From NCBI GenBank assembly GCA_026785745.1, contig JAJAZO010000041.1:1-14918 (forward strand): a DNA stretch of 14,918 bases, read 5' to 3'. Shown here one piece after another: positions 14,526-14,918 of the stretch. How positions within the stretch are numbered: position 1 is the stretch's first letter; every line of letters begins with the position of its first letter. Under the pieces are notes generated by a model. That model had not been told where the DNA came from and searched no databases. It was given only the letters and a program-made list of their open reading frames with translations. Position numbers and translations under genes: made by a program. The stretch comes from Chitinophagaceae bacterium (GTDB lineage Bacteria; Bacteroidota; Bacteroidia; Chitinophagales; Chitinophagaceae).

Positions 14526-14581
14526 AGTACGGGAGAGCAGACTTGAACTGCCGTCTGCGGCGGCGGATATGAACCCGTTGC
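14526..14581 (-). pseudogene. tRNA-like 3' fragment with a palindromic insert
   Basis: On the minus strand an anticodon-like loop TTCATAT (14573-14567) carries CAT at the anticodon position. Further on, GCAG-TTCAAGT-CTGC (14551-14537) has the exact T-loop pattern TTCRANY on a 4-bp stem, then CTCCCGTA as a possible 3' acceptor strand. The matching 5' acceptor strand (about ACGGGAG) and D arm are absent; the GIY-YIG remnant occupies that place. The variable-loop region is replaced by GCCGCCGCAGACGGC (14564-14550), a near-perfect palindrome (6-bp arms with one G-T pair), which also spoils the 3' side of the anticodon stem. It cannot be a working tRNA. It may be a remnant or an integration-site duplicate. 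Confidence 0.5.
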
Positions 14582-14698
14582 TCAATGCGGAAATGTTTTA
14601 ATAAAATCTCTACCAGCTCCGGTCTTTAACCATTTTTCATGGGCTAAAGCATCCTGTTTCGTTTCAAATTCTTTTGTATAAATTAATTCCCACGGTCT
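14582..14698 (-). pseudogene. GIY-YIG endonuclease remnant, C-terminal part
   Basis: This short frame encodes 38 residues beginning RPWELIYTKEFETKQDALAH and ending EKWLKTGAGRDFIKTFPH, then TGA (14584-14582). It matches the C-terminal half of small stand-alone GIY-YIG nucleases: PW-x-L-x-Y, then EF-x-T-x-x-x-A, E-K-x-L-K, G-R-x-FI. The codon before RPW is a TAA stop (14701-14699), and further upstream only disconnected fragments are found, with stops in all frames. No GIY or YIG motif remains, so the catalytic N-terminal half is lost or too degraded to see. The stop codon abuts the tRNA-like fragment on the same strand. Too short to be found by a normal gene search. Confidence 0.72.
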
Positions 14699-14835
14699 TT
14701 ATTTTCCACCGAACTGATGGATGATAACTTTCTACTGCCTGTTTCTTGGAAAGTTACTGAGTAGCCGCAGGAGTTAGTTTATTGCAGGATGTTTGTTTAC
14801 CATATCAGTTAAATAAATATTATATAGAATTTTCT

Positions 14836-14877
14836 TTACTCATAATATTGAGTAATTTTACTCATTACATTGAGTAA
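14836..14877. promoter_or_regulatory. Tandem dyads, candidate operator of the right-edge gene
   Basis: Two copies of TTACTCA-N6-TGAGTAA occur at 14836-14855 and 14858-14877. Both half-sites are identical in all four arms, the spacers are 6 bases (TAATAT, TTACAT), and the centres are 22 bases apart, about two helical turns. The second ends 10 bases before the ATG at 14888. This is the layout of a repressor or activator binding two dimers on one face of the DNA, in a position to block the promoter of the right-edge gene. The regulator is not identified. Confidence 0.6.
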
Positions 14878-14887
14878 ATTGTAAAAT

Positions 14888-14918
14888 ATGTTTGAACGTC
14901 ATCATTTACATGCACTTA
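14888..14918 (+). CDS. Start of an unidentified gene cut by the window edge (possibly DUF4143-type ATPase)
   Basis: ATG at 14888 is followed by ten open codons (MFERHHLHAL) to the window end. An in-frame stop at 14882-14884 makes this the earliest start. The residues resemble the opening of DUF4143-type AAA ATPases as I remember them, but ten residues cannot prove this. The tandem dyads right before it support a genuine, regulated start. Confidence 0.4.
   Translation, partial: MFERHHLHAL

Noticed and set aside
14526..14581. A complete functional tRNA with CAT anticodon
   Set aside because: The 5' acceptor strand and D arm are absent, and the variable region is replaced by a palindrome that breaks the anticodon stem.

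Overview
The window looks like chromosomal DNA from a member of the Bacteroidota, probably near the Chitinophagaceae. The grounds are protein families typical of that phylum (a TamL/BamA-like barrel, archaeal/eukaryotic-type ProS, the RDD/SpoIIM/DUF4129/DUF4350/MoxR/DUF58 cluster, TIGR02436-type four-helix-bundle proteins), AT-rich spacers, the lack of clear Shine-Dalgarno sequences, and a few TTG...TAnnTTTG-like promoters. Taxonomy is inferred from protein character only.

Layout. The left edge cuts an Omp85-family barrel gene (1-1268, +), which meets truB (1263-1961, -) tail to tail with a 6-bp overlap. A leftward, tightly packed membrane cluster runs from 8025 down to 2137: SpoIIM-like protein, DUF4129 protein, DUF4350 protein, MoxR AAA+ ATPase, a four-helix-bundle protein, and a DUF58 protein. 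A divergent RDD-family membrane protein (8139-8954, +) sits at its head. Next come a small membrane protein (9031-9480, -) and prolyl-tRNA synthetase (9565-11040, -), then a frameshifted second four-helix-bundle gene (11153-11486, -). Two rightward envelope genes follow, each with a good terminator: a Ser/Asn/Gly-rich lipoprotein (11755-12477) and an OmpP1/FadL-type barrel (12579-14132). The last 0.8 kb is gene-poor. It holds a degraded GIY-YIG nuclease tail fused to a tRNA-like 3' fragment and terminator (minus strand), two tandem dyads, and the first codons of a gene leaving the window at the right edge.

How the genes fit together. The six-family cluster pairs a MoxR ATPase with a DUF58 partner and several membrane proteins. 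In related clusters this suggests a MoxR-driven chaperone or assembly system at the inner membrane, but its substrate is unknown. The cluster is interrupted between moxR and DUF58 by a four-helix-bundle gene enclosed in imperfect inverted repeats, which looks like an inserted unit.

The most notable signals are small: two four-helix-bundle genes each bracketed by inverted repeats, an 18-bp perfect palindrome that seems to have inserted in frame into truB, and a GIY-YIG remnant joined to a tRNA-like 3' end carrying its own palindromic insert. No CRISPR array, complete insertion sequence, rRNA or complete tRNA gene was seen.
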